Assembly (NCBI GenBank): GCA_031002005.1
Contig: JARYHS010013630.1
Span: forward strand, 32,947,504-33,011,503
From: Vandiemenella viatica
Lineage: Eukaryota; Arthropoda; Insecta; Orthoptera; Morabidae
DNA length: 64,000 nucleotides
Direction of reading: 5' to 3'
Shown: one piece after another, positions 34,825-46,025 of the stretch
Layout: every line of letters starts with the position of its first letter
Position numbering within the stretch: the first letter of the stretch is position 1
Program-made: the position numbers and the translations under genes
The notes under the pieces: model-generated
Database searches by the model: none
Seen by the model: only the letters and a program-made list of their open reading frames with translations
What the model was told of the DNA's origin: nothing

Positions 34825-35650
34825 ATACGGCTCGTCGACGTCGAGATCAATGGAGCCGGAAAGATTCTTCGTGGTTTAATTAATACAGTAATTAAGTAGT
34901 CCACAATGTATTTCAGCTTAAACTTTCGTTTATTTCCAGAGAACACGTCAACGATATTGTTTACATGCATATATGCAATCCAGAGATACTACTAACGCAG
35001 TCCTTGGCAGTTGCAAAGTGAATCTGTATAAATTACTACTGTCCTTCTGCTGATTTCTTTATATAGGCTCTATCGAAATTTCTAGAACTCTTCAAAAGCT
35101 TCCGCCAGATATTTCTCGAACATTAAAAATTGCTAAAACAATTGAAACATATTAAAAACAATCAGAATTAATACATAATCATCTAACATCGTTACAAAAT
35201 GGTCAGAAATGGAAATTAAAGATACTTAAATACAAAATTATTCACAGAAATCATTTTAAACTGTCGTAAATTGTACTTTAGACATCGTAACTTGCAATAA
35301 TACTAGGTATTACCAACATTTAAGCAATTCTCTTGCATTATTCTGTTCTTAAACATATTAAATGGCCTTTAAATAATTTCTTTTCATAAAACAAAGTCTA
35401 TATACACTGATTTACAATTAATTGTGAAACAAACATACAAGAGCATATTCAAGCAAACTTTAACTCACTACCAATACTTCATGAAATACAATTCTATTTA
35501 AAGTTCAGGTATGAGGGCTGTTACAATGGGGGCAAGGAACGCGCCACGGTCTTTAGGAGGAACCATTCCGGCATTCACCTGGAGCGCTTTTGGAACAAAA
35601 TGTGGATGTCACGGCTGGGATTTGAACAGGCGTCCTCCTGAATTCCAAGA
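34825..35650 (-). repeat. SINE split by a solo LTR
   Basis: The 3' part of a minus-strand main-family SINE (CTCGTCGACGTCGAG) ends at 34,853 and the rest resumes at 35,526 (ATGGGGGCAAGGAACGCG, then CATTCACCTGGAGCGCTTTT, then a GATTTGAACAGGCG head). ATGG occurs on both sides of the intervening LTR, so the LTR landed inside this SINE. Confidence 0.75.
34854..35525 (-). mobile_element. Solo LTR, copy 1
   Basis: Homologous throughout to the solo LTR at 54,648-55,391, sharing for example ATTAAATGGCCTTTRAATAA, AAAGTCTATATACACTGATT and the terminal GGGCTGTTACA. A TATA element (reversed TTTATATAGG, about 35,060) and the orientation indicate transcription on the minus strand. It is flanked by the 4-bp duplication ATGG, and its first bases have decayed away from TG. 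No internal retrotransposon genes remain. Confidence 0.8.
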
Positions 35651-37309
35651 TTATCGCATTTAATCTACAATTCACATCGTAAAAGACAGTGTCTTTTAAT
35701 GGCTTTGTCATATTATTAAATCTGAAAAGAAGCTCCTCATGAGTTCAACCTGATGTTGATGAGAAAATCGACTTGCTCCGACGGAACAAGTTTGCAGGAA
35801 TTTTGATCGGGCTCGCAGCTGTGGTTTGATTCGGGAAGTGTTGTGTGTCCTCTTTGTCACTCCCAGTGACCCACTCCGTGTCGCTATGCGAGCTGTTTCA
35901 TCGCCTTCCGCAGGCCCTCGTCAGGCATTCTAGAGGTGTGTGTCCTACTGGCAGGCACATCCTGTTGGGCGCAGACTGGTAAGGAGTGAGGGTCTCATGT
36001 GAAACACGAAGGGCGCTTGGGCTATATAGATAGGTTTGCGATATTGGTATACCATTCTTTTCCTGTTGATCACGCCGTTGTACTGTTAGTATGGAGGTCA
36101 AACTAGTACGTTTAATTTGACCGTATAAAAAAGACTGGTTCCAGAATTAATTTACTTTTGAGTTTCTTTTTAGCAAATTTTAAAATTGCCACAAAATTAT
36201 GGGTTTCTTAATATAATTTTTTGTTTACATTTGGAACTAATCTATTTTATCCTTCTTTGGAAACAAAACTCGAAGACCTATGGACGGAAAGATACATTGA
36301 CAACCTTGTCCAACACTGTGCAAATATGATGTCTGGACACGAAAAAGTAAAGTAGCATTCGTTTATATTGTTTCACAGCTCTTACGGAGCGATAAACAGT
36401 TAAAACACAAAACAGAAAAACAACAACCAAAAACACCAACAAATTTGGCGATCCCTATTTGCACTACAAATATGAATACTGTTACTGAGGTCTGTGGCGT
36501 TTTCATTACTTTGTGTGGTGCAGGTCTCTTGATTGGCTGTGGAGTATAATGTAAGATGCACCGGTACCGGAGCGATTGAAGCCATAAACGGGGAACTGTA
36601 GATTTACTTTAATGTCTTTACAGATGAAATAGCTCAACCGCAGCATCATAGTGACTCACTTCAACCCGTTATTTCCACATTCTCAACGATTTTGTACGGT
36701 GGCTGTAAAGTAACTATTGTCACATCTTCTCTTCTTGTCTCCTCTTTTGGTCAGTTTTTTTCACTTAGTTCACAATTTGAACAGAAAGTCACCAGGCTTC
36801 ATGAGTACGAATTCAAAACTCGTGTCTTCAATAAGACACACATTATTTGTGCGGATGTGCCTTAGTTACGATGCCACATTTTCAACAGTTACAGGTCGAG
36901 CGAATGCCCTTGTTTTGGAGACGAGCACGAAGGTGGAGCGGTACCATTTGTGTCTGGTATTCGTGAGGATGCAGGTTCTATCCCCGGTTTGGACATTCAA
37001 ATTATAGTTTTCCGTGCTTAATGCTGGAATGCTGGAGGGGCTCGAATTCCTATCACATTGTGCTTAAGTTCATACATTGTCCTCCTCATATTCTCTGAAA
37101 TTTAGATCTAACCATCTTTTCTAATACAACGCAGTGAACAGAATTCTAACGCAGTAGCCCAAAAAACTATGAGCTATCTATATTTTGCACTGCATCTGGA
37201 GAGAAATTTCAAGATTTAGCGGTTTATGTTCTGTATGGATCGATTCAGTAATGTAAAAGCGGTGTTGCTGTCGTAAAGTAATTTTTGTTTTGCTTATGAC
37301 TTTACGAGT

Positions 37310-37508
37310 CCATCTCATCGTCGTCGAGGTTGCTGGAGGCGAGGAAGGACTTGGGGCTAGGAACGGAAAGGAGTTCGGCCATGGCCTTTGAAAGAAGCCA
37401 TTCCAGCATCCCATGGAAAACCCAAGACTGGATGGCCGGATGGGGATTCATACCCGTGTCCTCCCGGATGCAAGCCCAGAGCTTTACCGCTAACCCACCA
37501 TGCTCGTG
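37310..37508 (-). repeat. Main-family SINE
   Basis: Minus orientation: GTCGTCGAGGTTGCTGGAGG tail side, GGCCATGGCCTTTGAAAGAA, ACCCAAGACTGGATGGCC, then the head with GGGGATTCATACCCG and CCCACCATGCTCG. Confidence 0.85.
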
Positions 37509-38395
37509 TAATGTAATGGTGTCAGGGGTGTAGATGTCTTAGGGGTGTTTATAATTTCTGTGCCCTTTAATGCTACGATGTTAACCTAACTGGGTTATAG
37601 ATAAATGACGAAGCGGTCCAAACTCTGAAGGGATGAAGGGTACCTACAATTGGTGTTACTACAGTTCGCGGCCATAGTCCTATGGGTTTTACACTCAAAT
37701 CACTAACACACACATCATATTAATACTCTTCAAGTTAAATTCATCCTGTCGCAAATAAGTTTCACTTACATGCAAAATCAAATTCATCCTTCTGCAAGTT
37801 AAAAATATTTCCGTAATCTTTTGCATTAAAAATAAAATCCAAAGTAAAGGTATTATTTGGATTTTCTTGGATTTAAACATGAATTAATACTAAATATATT
37901 GACACCAGAAATGTGACTATTAAATCTGTGTTTCGATTGCTCTGCTGTCGAGTGCTACCTGTTACGACTTCCATAACTACGAACAGAATCTCCATAAAAT
38001 GATACTGTAGTATTACATCATTGTCGAATCACAAACAAATAATTCGATTTGATAACGCGCCATGTTGATATGTAAAACGATCAATTTAATTTGCTATAAC
38101 TAGAATTCTTACTTGCAAAAGGGCGAATATACAATGTGAAATTTGTCCGTTCTGCTGGTGCCGATACTGCAGTTCACTTGCAATGTAAGGCGGGCTGATG
38201 CCTGCAGTTGATGCTGACGCAGATCTTCTTGCTGACTTCCAGCACGTGTTGGTTAGTGTTCATTGTTGCATGTTGGAGGCTGTGTTCGCAGCATCCAACT
38301 GCAGTTGACTCAAACCTAACTGCTGATTTTTATTCCGTTATATTGTAGATTTCTTTGTGGTACCTGTAGATACTGCTGAAGTATACAGAGAGTGG

Positions 38396-38612
38396 TGGGT
38401 GAGCGGTTAACGCTCTGGCCTCGCATTCGGGATGACGCCGGTGCTAATTCTCCTCCGGGAATCCAAATTTGGGTTTTCCATAGCTTCCCCAAATCACTCC
38501 AGGAGAATGCCGGGATGCTTCCTTCAAAATGCCATGGCCGAATTCCTTTCCGTTCCTTGTCCCAGTCCCATCCCGCCTTTAATGACATCGACTTCGACGA
38601 AGCGTAAAGAAA
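38396..38612 (+). repeat. Main-family SINE in intron 1
   Basis: Full-length: GTGGGTGAGCGGTTAACG head, GCATTCGGGATGACG, body through CACTCCAGGAGAATGCCG to TCGACTTCGACGAAGCGTAA and an A-rich tail. It lies about 140 bp before the exon 2 acceptor. Confidence 0.9.
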
Positions 38613-38752
38613 AAATGCTGAACTGCTGCATGATGGAGGCTTTGGAATCGTAACATAAAGGTGCTGACCAAAGCCTGACTGCAGACTTATAATACGTTGT
38701 ATGTTCTGAGTAGTACTGCAGATGCTGCATGTTGGAGGCTGACTTGTTGCAG

Positions 38753-38893
38753 GACTGGGCCGGTACCTGCAGCTGCTGCTGACGTTAGCGTCCCTGCTGA
38801 CGTGTTCAGCTGAGACGGAGGAGCCTGTCACAGCCGAATCCCGAGGAGACACCTATCTGGACGCCTACGCTGACTCTCACGGGGTGGCTCCAG
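38753..38893 (+). CDS. Novel secreted/membrane protein gene, exon 2
   Basis: This exon encodes residues 6-52 and one extra base. Acceptor CTTGTTGCAG (ending 38,752); donor GTTAGA (38,894). The frame gives LGRYLQLLLTLASLLTCSA followed by ETEEPVTAES. With exon 1 this is a classical signal peptide: Arg6/Arg9 before a Leu-rich core and a likely cleavage after Ala25. The mature N-terminus is acidic and polar (GDTYLDAYADSHGVAP). There is no in-frame Met between the upstream stop (38,740-38,742) and the exon, so an upstream exon is required. The final G joins AC of exon 3 to make GAC (Asp53). The opposite strand is open by chance. Confidence 0.75.
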
Positions 38894-39609
38894 GTTAGAG
38901 CTACATATACAGCCGAATAGTGTATCCTGCTTTCAACATACAGCATGACTACATTCCTTACTTAATACTAAATTCCTAATTATTTGCACTTTTATACCAT
39001 CCTTTGTCAGTATTCATGGAACAGGTGTAATATTTTCATATTACAGGTGACAATTTTGTATCAAGTTGCCCTCCATGTCAATTCATTTTCATTTCCCGAT
39101 CATCAAACCAACACATGGGGACTGTGTTTTTCTTCCTATCCAATGTTAAGCCTGGTGGCCTGTTTGGGTCTCTATCCATCGATATTCGCGTTAATAATGG
39201 TACTTCTACAGGAAGATGATTAACCGGAAATGAGTACCGTTGCCCACTGAACGCTTAAAGTGGTTTAGGGCACATTCTTCTTGGAAACTCTGTGCGATAT
39301 GAAATTCTCGTAATATTTTTCTTATTTTCTACACGATATATTTTTGTAAAGAAATATAACAGTGCACCTTTGCAGCATTTGGACTCACCTTTTTACACAG
39401 TGAATTAAGATTCAGTTTTTCTTAATTCCATTATTTTTGCATGTCTTTTTGTTGGGCAACGTGTAGCCGTATGAGGTGTATTAATTCTCAACAGATTTTA
39501 CTCAAAGGAGGAAACTATAAAGTATCGGGATGAAACTGTTATCTGAACTCAGCTGCCGCCAGTGTTAATTATCATTATTATTGTTTGACAACGTAGGTTA
39601 TGTTGTTTT

Positions 39610-40560
39610 AATTTAATTTAATTGCAATGGAGCTCAGGCTCCGGTGGCAATTTCCCTACACCCCCAACTTATCCCTATCCTGCAGCCACTTAACATTTGC
39701 CCTCTACAAATTTTATCTTTAAATTCTTTCAACGTTTTCGGTAAATTATTCATCATTTCTCTTGGTAACTCACTAAGATCCCTAACACCCTTACCTAAAA
39801 AAGAAAATCTTTCCACACCCTTGTTCCTGAAATCGAGTGCCAGCTTGTGATCATGGTCATCTTTTCCCTTCCATGCACTACTTTTCATACCTATTGCAAT
39901 ATCTTTTCATGCCTCATCGCCAGTATATGCCCTGTACACTCCCATGACCCTTCTCATCCTCCTCCTGTCTTGCAATGATCTCCTTTATCACATCCGTCAC
40001 TGATTGCATTCTGCGATAATTTCCAGAAACAAATCTAGCAGCCCTTTTTTTGCACCCTCTCCGACTCCTGTATTTGATACGTAAAATGAGGGTCCCATAC
40101 TACACTACCATATTCGAGCAATGGTCTGACCAAAGTTTTGTAACCCAATTCCTTTACTTCTCTCGTGCATCCCCTCATCACTCTCTTCAACAAATGCAGA
40201 ACTTTGAAACCTTTACCTACCACCTGTCCAATGTGCCCTGCCCAGTTAAGCTTGTTATCAAAAGTAATGCCAAGATATTTACATTTCAAACCTTCCATAA
40301 GGAATTCTTTCCTCACTTTATAATCAATCTTTAGTTTTTTATCTGTGTATCCAATAAGCTGACTCTTCTTTGCATTTATCTTCATCCCATGTTTACCAAC
40401 CCAACTAATACCCTGTCAAGATCACCCTGCAACTGTTTACAATCCTCTTTCATTTTGATTCTTTTATACAGCATTATGTCATCTGCAAACAATCTAATTT
40501 CAGATAGTAAACAATCAACACAATTATTCATTAGAATGATGAATATTAGACCTTCAGCCA
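39610..40560 (-). pseudogene. 5'-truncated Jockey-like LINE
   Basis: Reads on the minus strand: the catalytic box RLFADDIMLYKRI (about 40,480), then a 116-codon stretch at 40,035-40,385 with NAKKSQLIGYTDKKLKIDY, CKYLGITFDNKLNWAGHIG and LGYKTLVRPLLEYGSVVWDP (thumb region), then after stops the C-terminal piece LALDFRNKGVERFSFLGKGV at 39,634-39,888. It ends in a TTTAATTTAATTTAATT tract (minus-strand AATTAAAT tail). The same family supplies the scraps at 1,740, 31,440, 32,340 and 43,200. The endonuclease and the first half of the reverse transcriptase are missing. Confidence 0.88.
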
Positions 40561-40639
40561 TACAGGTTATTTAGCCATTTATAAGTTTACATGGTGCCTT
40601 ATATGTATGAGAAAATAAACTTACTTAATTCATTATCTT

Positions 40640-41055
40640 TCCTTTTAATTTGAAAGCAATTGATTCCTACTCGTACTGTTGGTTTGCTAGGCCTAACACA
40701 GTCGAGGATTTTCTTTCAGGGTTTACTCCCTTTCAAGATCCCTCTTCGCCACAAGGCAGTGGTGTTTCCCTCCAATTTACCCCCGGAAAGGATGGGTGGC
40801 CCCTTCGACCATTTTCGTCAATCTGAAGGTCTCCTTCTCTGCCGAAGCTGCCGTTGAGGACTTCGCCCGTATCCCTGGGCACGGGTTCCACACTATACCC
40901 TGTGGCACTGGGTCCTTGCCTGGATTTAGCCACCCTGTCACTCCGGCCTACTGGAGCTAGGATGTCCACCCCCGCAGCGTGGAAGCACCAGACAAGAATT
41001 ACTCAAGTGGAGTATAGGGAAGGTGACCCTACCTCCCTCGAGCCGGGTTAATGGT
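40640..41055. other. GC-rich block of unknown nature in intron 2
   Basis: About 400 bp are distinctly GC-rich within AT-rich intron. Open frames on both strands carry no recognised motif and no paired splice sites in phase with the host gene. It could be a repeat (for example a LINE 5' region) or an alternative exon; nothing decides this. Confidence 0.35.
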
Positions 41056-41728
41056 TGTGTATGATGCCACAAACCAAAGGCTGGAAGCTGTCCTAGATGA
41101 TGAAGCTGTCCTAGATAATGATGAATTCATTATCTACTTAAACAGAAAGGTTATGAACTACCTTAAAATGACAAGAAATAATAATTTTACAGAAACATTG
41201 TTTTGAGGGTTTACATAATACAGTATATACATTAAAATAGCATGTTAAATAATATATATATTCAGATAACAGGTTAACAGAATACATTATATACCTTACG
41301 GTAAAAAGTATGCATAATACATTATGTATACATTGGAATGACTTTTCGTACATCATTAAACTTTTACAGTTCCGATTTAATTTGTCGCTAAAATGCGTGC
41401 GTGAGGCAGAAGATTTTATATTTGTTTGTAGCTAGCAGGGTTTCAACATTTGTAGGAAGATGTTGACCCATCTGCACCAAGTTGGGTTCGAATTACTAGT
41501 GTCGGCCTAATTTAGGGGTATTTTTTATTAAGTGTTGCGCCTGTCCCGTGCCATCGTTATATTGTGAAAACAAATTCTTGAGTAATAATAAATGTACATT
41601 TAGTGAATTTAAGATTTGGAAAATCAGTATATACGCTTCCAGCATTATATAAGTTGTGGAGCTGGCTGAATGGCTTTCTTTTTTGGTGTTGAGTTTTGAT
41701 GGTTCGATGTGTCTCTTGTTGCCTACAG

Positions 41729-42202
41729 ACTTCTTCCCTGAACCGAGTCCACTGTACAACGGCCCCACGGCCGGCGGTGGCGGCGGACCTGGCGTGTACG
41801 GCCCCCCGGGGGGCGGCGGACTGTACGGGCCCCTGGCGGGGGCGGTGGTGTGTACGGACCCCCCGTGTACGGCCCACCCCGGCCGGTGTACGGCCCGCCC
41901 AACAGCCCTGGGGGCGGCCCGTACCCACCCCCGCGGCACCACCATCACCATCACCACCACGGCGAGCCCCCACGACCTGCACCCCGCGCCGTACGCCGCC
42001 CCCGACCACTTCCTGCCGCCCATACCCCTCGACATCGGCCTGCTCCTCAAGATCCTGCTCAAGGTCGTCATCTTCAAGCTCATCGTCAAGTTCATCGCCA
42101 TCATCTGCCTGCTGCTCTTCCTGCCCAAGTTCGAGATGCACAAGAAGGGCAGCGGAGGCGGTGGGGGAAGTGCTGACGACGAAGAGGAGCGCAGCTGGGC
42201 AG
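41729..42202 (+). CDS. Novel secreted/membrane protein gene, exon 3 (Gly/Pro/Tyr/His-rich plus hydrophobic helix)
   Basis: Encodes residues 53-211. Acceptor CCTACAG before 41,729; donor GTCAGG at 42,203. The first part is Gly/Pro-rich with VYGPP-like repeats; residues 155-184 form a long hydrophobic stretch with Lys at 160, 164, 169 and 173, so a lysine recurs on one face. A polar segment with poly-Gly and DDEEE follows. The exon is very GC-rich and open in frame. However, the VYGPP repeats and eight consecutive His (41,937-41,960) lie in another frame between two C-runs (41,830-41,833 and 41,967-41,971). This implies two compensating one-base indels or assembly errors. The single leftover G joins GG of exon 4 to make Gly211. 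Domain order does not match Osiris proteins. Confidence 0.8.
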
Positions 42203-43199
42203 GTCAGGACTGAATTCGCTTCAACACAAATTATCTCTTTAGAAGCAATACAACAGTACCTGCTCAAATACTGTCAAGTACCCAATCCAGTTTATTCTAA
42301 TGCTGAAGAATATTTTCGAAACAATGTCTTACCTTCAGCTTTATGAGAATAATTCGATTGGCTCATATAGGTTTCCAAACTGGCGGCACCCAATCCCCAC
42401 TTGAAATAGTGAGTAAACACTCCCAATACCCCAACGTTGAGTCCGATATCATAAACTTAAACTCTTGAGGTCCCAGTAGAATCTACAAGTTAGTCATCTG
42501 TGTTAATCGATACACAGAAACCATCAGGGCCTACCAAAACAATTTCTACGTGGACTAAAATCTTTTTTCAGAATACCACAATATCAATAACATCATCGTT
42601 TGAAAGGTGGCGTCGAATTCAGAATGTGACATTAGTTAATGACAGTTATCGACTTATAGTTCAAACCTATTCACAGCCATGTAGAAATGTTCACTTCATT
42701 CCCGAAAGAGGCTAAAAGGCTTATCCTTGAAGAGAAAGACAAAAGTATAAGACGAATATTTTCAGACTGACTATTTGAGCTGAGGGTTTCGCGTAGTCAG
42801 TGTTGGGCAGTATTTTGTGTTGGAGAGTGACCTGTTCGACAAATGAGTGTGCAAACAGAGCGACTTAATGCGGACTGCGCTCTGCATTTTGCATGAGGCA
42901 CAGCTGCTCGTTGGTTTACTTCTTTCAAAGCAACTCTGGAGTGAGTGCCGAGGTATGGAGCAGTGAATACCGTGTATTGAAGTACATCTTGTGGATTAAT
43001 TGGATGAAATACATAATCATTGCTGTCAGAAGAACCCCCGGCTTATAAGTAAGGTCATAGAAGCAACTTCATGTTTACAAGCCGTTGCTATTCAAACTCT
43101 GTTTGAGGAACGGTTTGGAAATATCGGAACCATCGCTTCCCCTGATCAGACCCATTAATTAATTTTGTTTAAGTGGTGTATGCTCCAGTGACAATTTCC

Positions 43200-43690
43200 T
43201 TCCACATCAAAGTTCCAATTTCGCGATTTTCCCCCCCTAATATAAAATTATTTTTTGTGCAATATCACAACTAACCTCATTTTTACTTTTACGAATTTTA
43301 AATTTAAGCGTTTTGAGTGTGTTTTGTAAATTTTCCCTCCCTAATTTATCTACAAAAGAAACTTTTTTCCGCTCCCTTATGCCTGAAATCAAGTTCCAGC
43401 CTGTGGTCAAGGTCATCTCTTCCCTCCCATGTACTGCCCCTAATTCTTCTATCAATATCCACTAAAGCCTCTTCGTTAATATACATCTTGTACACTCCAA
43501 ACGCTCCCTTCGACCTACTCCTGCCTTCCAATGCCTCACAATCCAGCTCCTTTGTCACACAGTTGCGTTCTGTCGTAGTTTTCCTCCTTCGCATCCCTTC
43601 CAATACTTTTATTTGATACTTAAAAATGTGCTTTCCTTATACGCCACCATATTCATACAACGGCCTGACCTTTTGAAACCCCGTATTGCA
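43200..43690 (-). mobile_element. LINE 3' fragment, minus strand
   Basis: The minus strand translates to RGSTWEGRDDLDHRLELDF and RHKGAEKSFFC, parallel to WKGKDDHDHKLALDFRNKG in the LINE at 39,634. It also shares CTCCAGTGACAATTTCC with the common 3' end, but is more diverged. Confidence 0.75.
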
Positions 43691-43939
43691 TCAGGAACGC
43701 GCTACTCACTCGCCAGCTTACTCTTAGAGCCAACCCACCCTCTACTTGATATGACTGGAAAGCGTATATAAGTGTTCTACGGTTCCCTTAATTTTACGCA
43801 TTTTGCATTTGCGAGTCAATTATAGAGCAGGTACATTGTGTGGAAATTTCGCTCCCGTATTCGCTGACTGCCCGAGTTCAAGGGCAGTATTAAAACTTTC
43901 AAGGTTTCTTTTATTCTGGAGCAGACGCTTACGTTGGCA

Positions 43940-44020
43940 ACTGTAGTGTAGGGACTGCAGCGTTGTTCTTACGTGCTGAGGGTTACCAATTCGAGTCCGG
44001 TCTGGATATATGGGCAGCTT
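43940..44020 (+). repeat. tRNA-like SINE head
   Basis: TAGTGTAGGGACTGCAGCG (A-box side) and CCAATTCGAGTCCGGTC (B-box-like) lie about 35 bp apart. The body is not recognised. Confidence 0.4.
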
Positions 44021-44449
44021 TAATTTAGAATTTTGTTCACCGTGTGTTGTTCATACTGTGCGGTTTCATAACTCTTGTGTTAAGTTGAGAAATAAATTTG
44101 AGAGAACAAAAGCAAAAATAATAGATAGGTATATTATTTTTTTTATTATTATTACAAAAGAAATCAGACCTCACGAAAGCTTCAGATCATTCCCGAAACT
44201 TTATAATCAGTTGTAATCATTACCTTGCTTTACACATTCAAAATATACATTTTTATACTTATCTTTATTTATTTAAAATAACGCAGTAAATCTGTTGACT
44301 CTATGTTGTCCACCAGTTCAGCAAGGAGACGAGGGAAGAAAGATTTAAGTTCTCTGGTCCTGCGAACATGCCGATTTCCGCAGAGTCCAATGTTGAAATG
44401 ATTCATCCATAAAAACTTCATGTTACAGAAATAATAACACATTTCACAG

Positions 44450-44662
44450 AGCGTGGTGGGTGAGCGGTGAAGCTCTGGCGTCGCATTCGGGATGACGTGG
44501 ATTTGAATTCCCGTCCGCCCATCCAGATTTGGGTTTTCCATGATTTCCCGAAATCACTCCCGATTCCTTCAAAAGGCCACGGCAGAATTCCTTCCAGTTC
44601 CTTGCTCCAGTCTCTTCCCGCCTCTAATGACCTCGATATCGACGAGCCGAAAGCCAGAAAGA
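44450..44662 (+). repeat. Main-family SINE
   Basis: Head GTGGTGGGTGAGCGG, GCATTCGGGATGACG; body CCAGATTTGGGTTTTCC, AAATCACTCC, a short deletion, then TTCAAAAGGCCACGG and CCTCTAATGACCTCGATATC. Confidence 0.88.
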
Positions 44663-44829
44663 AAAGAACACACTCCCACAAAGCTTCCACAGCTGATAGA
44701 TTACAACAACACTTGTTAATACACTCGTAAGTATGATGTTACTTATTCATCCTCTCAATATGTTGAGGACGATTATCACAGATCAAAAAGGAATTACAGT
44801 TTGCATAGAGTTACTGGTAACAGGTAGCC

Positions 44830-44965
44830 GTCCTAATCAATCTGGCTTTCACCTAGAATGATTTAGGGAAACCATATACAGCCGAAATCTGGATGTCCGA
44901 ACGGGGATACGAACCTTCATCCTTCCAAATATAAGACCCTTACCCACCACAACGCTTGGTACCAA
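44830..44965 (-). repeat. Main-family SINE fragment
   Basis: Minus orientation: TTTCACCTAGAATGATTTAG, CCGAAATCTGGATGTCCG, ACGGGGATACGAACC, CACCACAACGCTTGGT. The 3' half is missing. Confidence 0.75.
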
Positions 44966-46025
44966 AGTATTCAAGAGCAAATTGGCCGGACGTGGCACCG
45001 TAGGAACAAGCACACTGGCCTTGCATTGTAAGCGTCACCTGTTCGGTCTTCTGTTGTGTTCATCTTGTGTTGTTCACATTCTATAGCAAAATTAATACCC
45101 ACGATGCCGTCCTATACACCACACATAATGAAAAAAATGAAAACACCAGATGCTGATTGTATTTTGTCCTGGAACAGTGTATCATGTTATTATTATTAAT
45201 TTGAAGCTTATGCCCCGGCGACTAATTCCCTAAAACCACATTTTTATTTTAAAGTTATCGAGAGGCCTCGTACTACACACTGTAACTTCCACAGACAAAT
45301 GTAGGTACCTCATTTGCATTCCTTCCGACTAATGTAGTTCACGCGGATCCAGTATCATCGCTCTGTACAATTATATAGGTTTCAAAGTGCAGTTTCCCTA
45401 TTGAAATGGTGGCCTCGTCGAGTGAAGGAGGCAGCAGAAATTTTGAACACGAACAACTTTAACGAAGACAGGGCTTAGTACTCCGTGACGCTTGGCGCTC
45501 TTTCCAGTGTAAACAAACACAGTGTCTCTGACGAAGGCTGCAGCATGTCAGCCAGAGCTTATCCTGGAAAATAAACAACAGGGCATTCCTACAAATTCCA
45601 TTTATTGTCATCGTGTCAGTGAAATATCCTGCAAATGATAAAGAAACAACGTTATAACCCTTAAGTGTTCTCAAAGACGCATCATTCTATGAAATGATGT
45701 GTCCGGTTTCTTAATTAGCAGGGAGATTACCAATTTATCCCTAATTTTCAGCTCAAAAATTAATCTGCACAAAAAAGTAAACAGATCTAATACGGAATAT
45801 AGGTTACTCACTTCATGGACACATGACGCTCATACGTTATGCATCCAGTTTGTAAGTAACCGGAGGCGATAAAGGGATAAGCCAATCAAGTATTTCTATT
45901 TCGCTGGATATTCCTACGGGAATTGCTATTCATCTAGGCGCCTACTCCAGATGTATGTGATTTGGACAAAATAATAAAGCTTTAAGTTCCCCTGCTCTGC
46001 ACTATCATGTCGTGTCGTGTTCCAG

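Larger units (their letters stand above)
25619..38752 (+). other. Intron 1 (13,134 bp), phase 1
   Basis: Runs from GTGAGT to an acceptor ending CTTGTTGCAG. Its contents are almost wholly repeat-derived: SINE pieces, an inverted-repeat element at 28,150, a deleted Harbinger element at 29,596, LINE relics at 31-34 kb and an LTR within a SINE at 34.8 kb. Stretches 25,800-26,730, 26,900-28,140 and 35,700-37,300 show no recognisable feature beyond AT-rich sequence and one SINE scrap near 36,960. Confidence 0.6.
38894..41728 (+). other. Intron 2 (2,835 bp), phase 1
   Basis: From GTTAGA to the acceptor TTGTTGCCTACAG, preceded by a pyrimidine-rich tract. It holds a minus-strand LINE (39,610-40,560) and a GC-rich block (40,640-41,050); 38,900-39,600 and 41,110-41,640 show only AT-rich sequence. 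Confidence 0.7.
42203..46025 (+). other. Intron 3 (3,823 bp), phase 1
   Basis: From GTCAGG to an acceptor ending CGTGTCGTGTTCCAG. It contains a LINE 3' fragment, a tRNA-like SINE head, one full SINE and one SINE fragment. 42,215-43,200 and 44,970-46,000 show no recognisable feature. Confidence 0.7.

Noticed and set aside
38316..38852. 178-codon open frame on the minus strand
   Set aside because: It crosses a SINE and the antisense of exon 2; the + strand signal peptide with good splice sites explains the region better.
41496..42267. Long open frames on the minus strand (215 and 236 codons)
   Set aside because: Antisense of the GC-rich exon 3; low stop density follows from GC content. The + strand has phased splice sites and a coherent protein.
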